Assembly: GCA_900557385.1 (NCBI GenBank)
Contig: USSP01000063.1
Span: 1-8,927, forward strand
Direction of reading: 5' to 3'
Origin: an uncultured Lachnospiraceae bacterium
GTDB lineage: Bacteria; Bacillota; Clostridia; Lachnospirales; Lachnospiraceae
DNA: 8,927 bases
The notes beneath the pieces are model-generated. The model was not told the DNA's origin and did not search any database. It was given only the letters and a program-made list of their open reading frames with translations. A program made the translations under genes and the position numbers. The stretch's first letter is position 1, and every line of letters begins with the position of its first letter. Shown here in pieces: positions 7,228 to 8,927 of the stretch.

Positions 7228-7313
7228 CCGGACCTTTTCAGGAGGCAGACATCCCGGACTGACAGAAGGGATGGAACGGTTCCGCTGAAGTTAAGCAGGA
7301 GGAAACGAGAACT
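7228..7313 (+). promoter_or_regulatory. 86-nt leader before flgE with weak hairpin and two SD-like motifs
   Basis: This is the longest gene-free stretch of the window. CATCCC (7250-7255) and GGGATG (7268-7273) can pair across a 12-nt loop; GGAACGGTTCC (7273-7283) is a short inverted repeat directly after. There is no T-run, so it is not a standard terminator. AGGAGG occurs twice: at 7240-7245 with no start codon behind it, and at 7297-7302, 11 nt before the flgE ATG. A tiny in-frame ATG...TGA of five codons (7271-7288) lies between them. Whether any of this regulates flgE is not shown; the structure may be chance. Confidence 0.3.
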
Positions 7314-7931
7314 ATGATGAGATCACTTTATTCTGGTGTGGCTGGACTGAAAACACACCAGACCAAGATGGATGTTATCGGTAACAATATCGCCAACGTA
7401 AACACCGTATCTTATAAGTCGCAGTCCGTGACATTTAATACTTTGTTATATCAGACCACACAGGCAGCTTCCGGTGCCAATGCCCAGACAGGACTGGGTG
7501 GTAAAAATGCAAAGCAGATTGGTCTGGGTTCCAAGACTGGTGCGATTTCTACCCAGATTGATACCGCAGGATCTGCACAGACCACCAATAACCCCTTTGA
7601 TATTATGATTACCGGTGATTCTTTCTTCATCGTAAATAATGGAACCAGCAACTATTTCACCCGTGACGGTTCCTTTTATGTAGATGGTGCAGGAAACCTG
7701 TGTATGTCCTCCACCGGTTACAATGTCATGGGATGGCAGGTAGATGATGAAACCCAGACCATCCGTCAGGACAGAGTCTCCGCTCTTAAGATTATGGATG
7801 CTTCCAAGATGACCTACGAGGCAGAGGCAACCACTCAGGGTTATATTTCCGGTATCGTGGATGCCAATGATTCCAACATCAACTCCACCGTGAAGATCAT
7901 CCCACCCCCACCCCCCCCGCCGGTAAGGTAA
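7314..7931 (+). CDS. flgE: Flagellar hook protein FlgE, N-terminal part (frame breaks at poly-C tract)
   Basis: FlgE polymerises into the hook, the universal joint outside the cell. The start MMRSLYSGVAGLKTHQTKMD and IGNNIANVNTVSYKS (residues 22-36) is the classic N-terminal rod/hook helix, which is required for export and polymerisation. Residues ~95-145 carry the conserved FDIMITGDSFFIV and YFTRDGSF strands. Around residue 196 the frame enters a run of seven Pro codons (P197-P203) and stops at 7929-7931. FlgE continues in the -1 frame from about 7919, so the 205-residue product is only the front part of a hook protein that should exceed 540 residues. AGGAGG at 7297-7302 supports the ATG at 7314 over the one at 7317. 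Unless the frame is restored by slippage, tract-length change or a sequence correction, no functional hook protein is made. Confidence 0.9.
   Translation: MMRSLYSGVAGLKTHQTKMDVIGNNIANVNTVSYKSQSVTFNTLLYQTTQAASGANAQTGLGGKNAKQIGLGSKTGAISTQIDTAGSAQTTNNPFDIMITGDSFFIVNNGTSNYFTRDGSFYVDGAGNLCMSSTGYNVMGWQVDDETQTIRQDRVSALKIMDASKMTYEAEATTQGYISGIVDANDSNINSTVKIIPPPPPPPVR
7902..7918 (+). repeat. C-rich homopolymer tract at the flgE frame break
   Basis: The tract reads as C-runs broken by single A residues, ending in eight consecutive C (7911-7918). Upstream FlgE codons start in one frame and downstream FlgE codons start one base earlier relative to it. Adding one C, or removing two, gives an uninterrupted reading IIP(n)AGKVISMLIYD. 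The last codons of the tract (CCC CCG) could also re-pair after a one-base backward slip (to CCC CCC). The composition is striking against the mixed sequence around it. Confidence 0.85.
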
Positions 7932-8927
7932 TCAGCATGTTAATCTACGATAACCTGGGTTATCAGTATTCTGCTAAGTTTACCATGCATGCCACCAGTA
8001 ATAAGAGTCAGTATTATATGACATTAGAGGATGTATTGGATGCCAATGGAAATTCTATTTCTTCTACTTATAATAAAGACATTCATGATTTGGTAAAATG
8101 GGGCGGCAACATGACGGTGAATACCAATGATACCGTATCCATCAGCAGTCAGGCACAGAAATATGATGGAAAAGGTGCTATTACCATGAAAGACCCTAAA
8201 GCAAAGGGGGGACCTTATACTCTTGCCAACATGAATGGTACAGAGATACAGGATGCCAATAAGGCTGTTACCGGATATACTTTTACAGCAGCAACTATTT
8301 CAGCAGATAAAGCAGCACCAGCTACTAATGGTCTGTACCAGATGCTTCAGAATGCCTACGGCATGGATGAGGACACCATTGATACAATCAGTTCCATGAA
8401 TATTGATTTAAAAACGGGTGAGATTACCATTACGCAGAAGAATGTAAAGAATTCCGTTGTGGTGAACTACGATGAAGGAACCGGTACATTTAAAAGTGTA
8501 GGGGATGGTAATACGGAAGGAAATACTACGGTGTTAGACTTTGATACAGATACCATGAAAGCTTTCTCTGATGTCACCGTAGATTTCACACCTTCCAGAC
8601 AGGCAAATAACAACAAGGCAGCGACCATTTCCGCCACCAACGGTGATACCAAAGGCAACTATGCAGGACGTAAACTAGGTGATATGTCCGGTGTTACCAT
8701 CGGACAGGACGGTAAGATTTACGCAACCTACGATAATGGCTGTTCCAGACTGTTAGGTCAGATTGCTGTTGCAAACTTTGCCAATGCTTCCGGTCTTTCT
8801 CTTGAGGGTGATAACCTGTATGCCGAGACCCAGAACTCCGGTGCTTTCGATGGTGTGGGTTCTGATATTACCGGTAACGGTGGTTACATGACCACCGGTG
8901 AATTGGAGATGTCCAACGTGGACTTCT
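7919..8927 (+). CDS. flgE: Flagellar hook protein FlgE, C-terminal part in the -1 frame (cut by window end)
   Basis: From 7919 the frame reads AGKVISMLIYDNLGYQYSAKFT, the normal continuation of FlgE, and stays open for 336 codons to the window edge. The middle (to about 8550) is the variable, surface-exposed hook domain with Thr/Asn-rich strands. The end has the conserved hook features: GKIYATYDNG, LGQIAVANFANASGL, GDNLYAETQNSG, and the start of the C-terminal helix domain, GGYMTTGELEMSNVDF. About 25-40 residues, including the C-terminal polymerisation helix, lie beyond the window. I see no independent start: the first ATG at 7937 has only a weak AAGG upstream, and a product begun there would lack the N-terminal helix. 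I therefore treat this as the second half of flgE, not a separate gene. Confidence 0.88.

Noticed and set aside
7250..7283. Hairpin before flgE as a rho-independent terminator
   Set aside because: The stem is only 6 bp with a 12-nt loop and no T-run follows; flgE lies directly downstream in the same operon.
7937..8927. Downstream flgE frame as an independent gene starting at ATG 7937
   Set aside because: It lacks a good RBS and the N-terminal hook/rod helix. The sequence is the direct continuation of FlgE in the -1 frame.

Overview
This window is a stretch of a flagellar (fla/che-type) operon from a Gram-positive anaerobe. Lachnospiraceae or a close clostridial relative is most likely. The gene order fliG-fliH-fliI-fliJ-ylxF-fliK-flgD-(TIGR02530 protein)-flgE is that of Firmicutes flagellar operons. 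Strong AGGAGG-type ribosome binding sites, TTG starts and the style of the proteins fit the same group. The genus is inferred from protein flavour only, without a database search. All genes are on the + strand and tightly packed: fliG/fliH overlap by 8 nt, fliI/fliJ by 1 nt, and the other gaps run from 3 to 86 nt. There is no tRNA, rRNA, insertion sequence, CRISPR array or clear terminator.

Layout. 1-968 is fliG (C-ring switch/torque protein, 5' end cut by the window). 961-3621 holds fliH, fliI and fliJ, the export ATPase and its stator and stalk. 3637-4542 is a YlxF-like membrane protein whose C-terminus resembles the helical repeats of MgtE_N/FliG. 4543-4609 is a short gap carrying a candidate sigma-28/sigma-D promoter. 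4610-6061 is fliK (hook-length control), 6082-6837 is flgD (hook cap) with an unusual C-terminal extension, and 6841-7227 is a conserved small flagellar-operon protein (TIGR02530). 7228-7313 is an 86-nt leader with a weak hairpin. From 7314 to the window end lies flgE, the hook protein, split into two reading frames at a C-rich tract and also cut at its 3' end.

How the genes work together. FliG belongs to the rotor. FliH, FliI and FliJ energise and organise type III export of axial proteins. FlgD caps the growing hook, FlgE polymerises under it, and FliK measures hook length and triggers the switch to filament export. The YlxF-like and TIGR02530 proteins are conserved in this neighbourhood but have no firmly known role.

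Most notable points: (1) flgE is interrupted by a -1 frame change exactly at an 8-C run, which could be a phase-variable tract, a translational slip site, a real mutation or an assembly error; (2) a near-consensus sigma-28 promoter overlaps the ylxF stop codon ahead of fliK; (3) FlgD carries a tail resembling the helical repeats of Gram-positive surface proteins; (4) the YlxF-like protein appears to share its repeat architecture with FliG, encoded four genes upstream. I see no wholly new system here: this is a mostly ordinary flagellar operon with a few unusual details.
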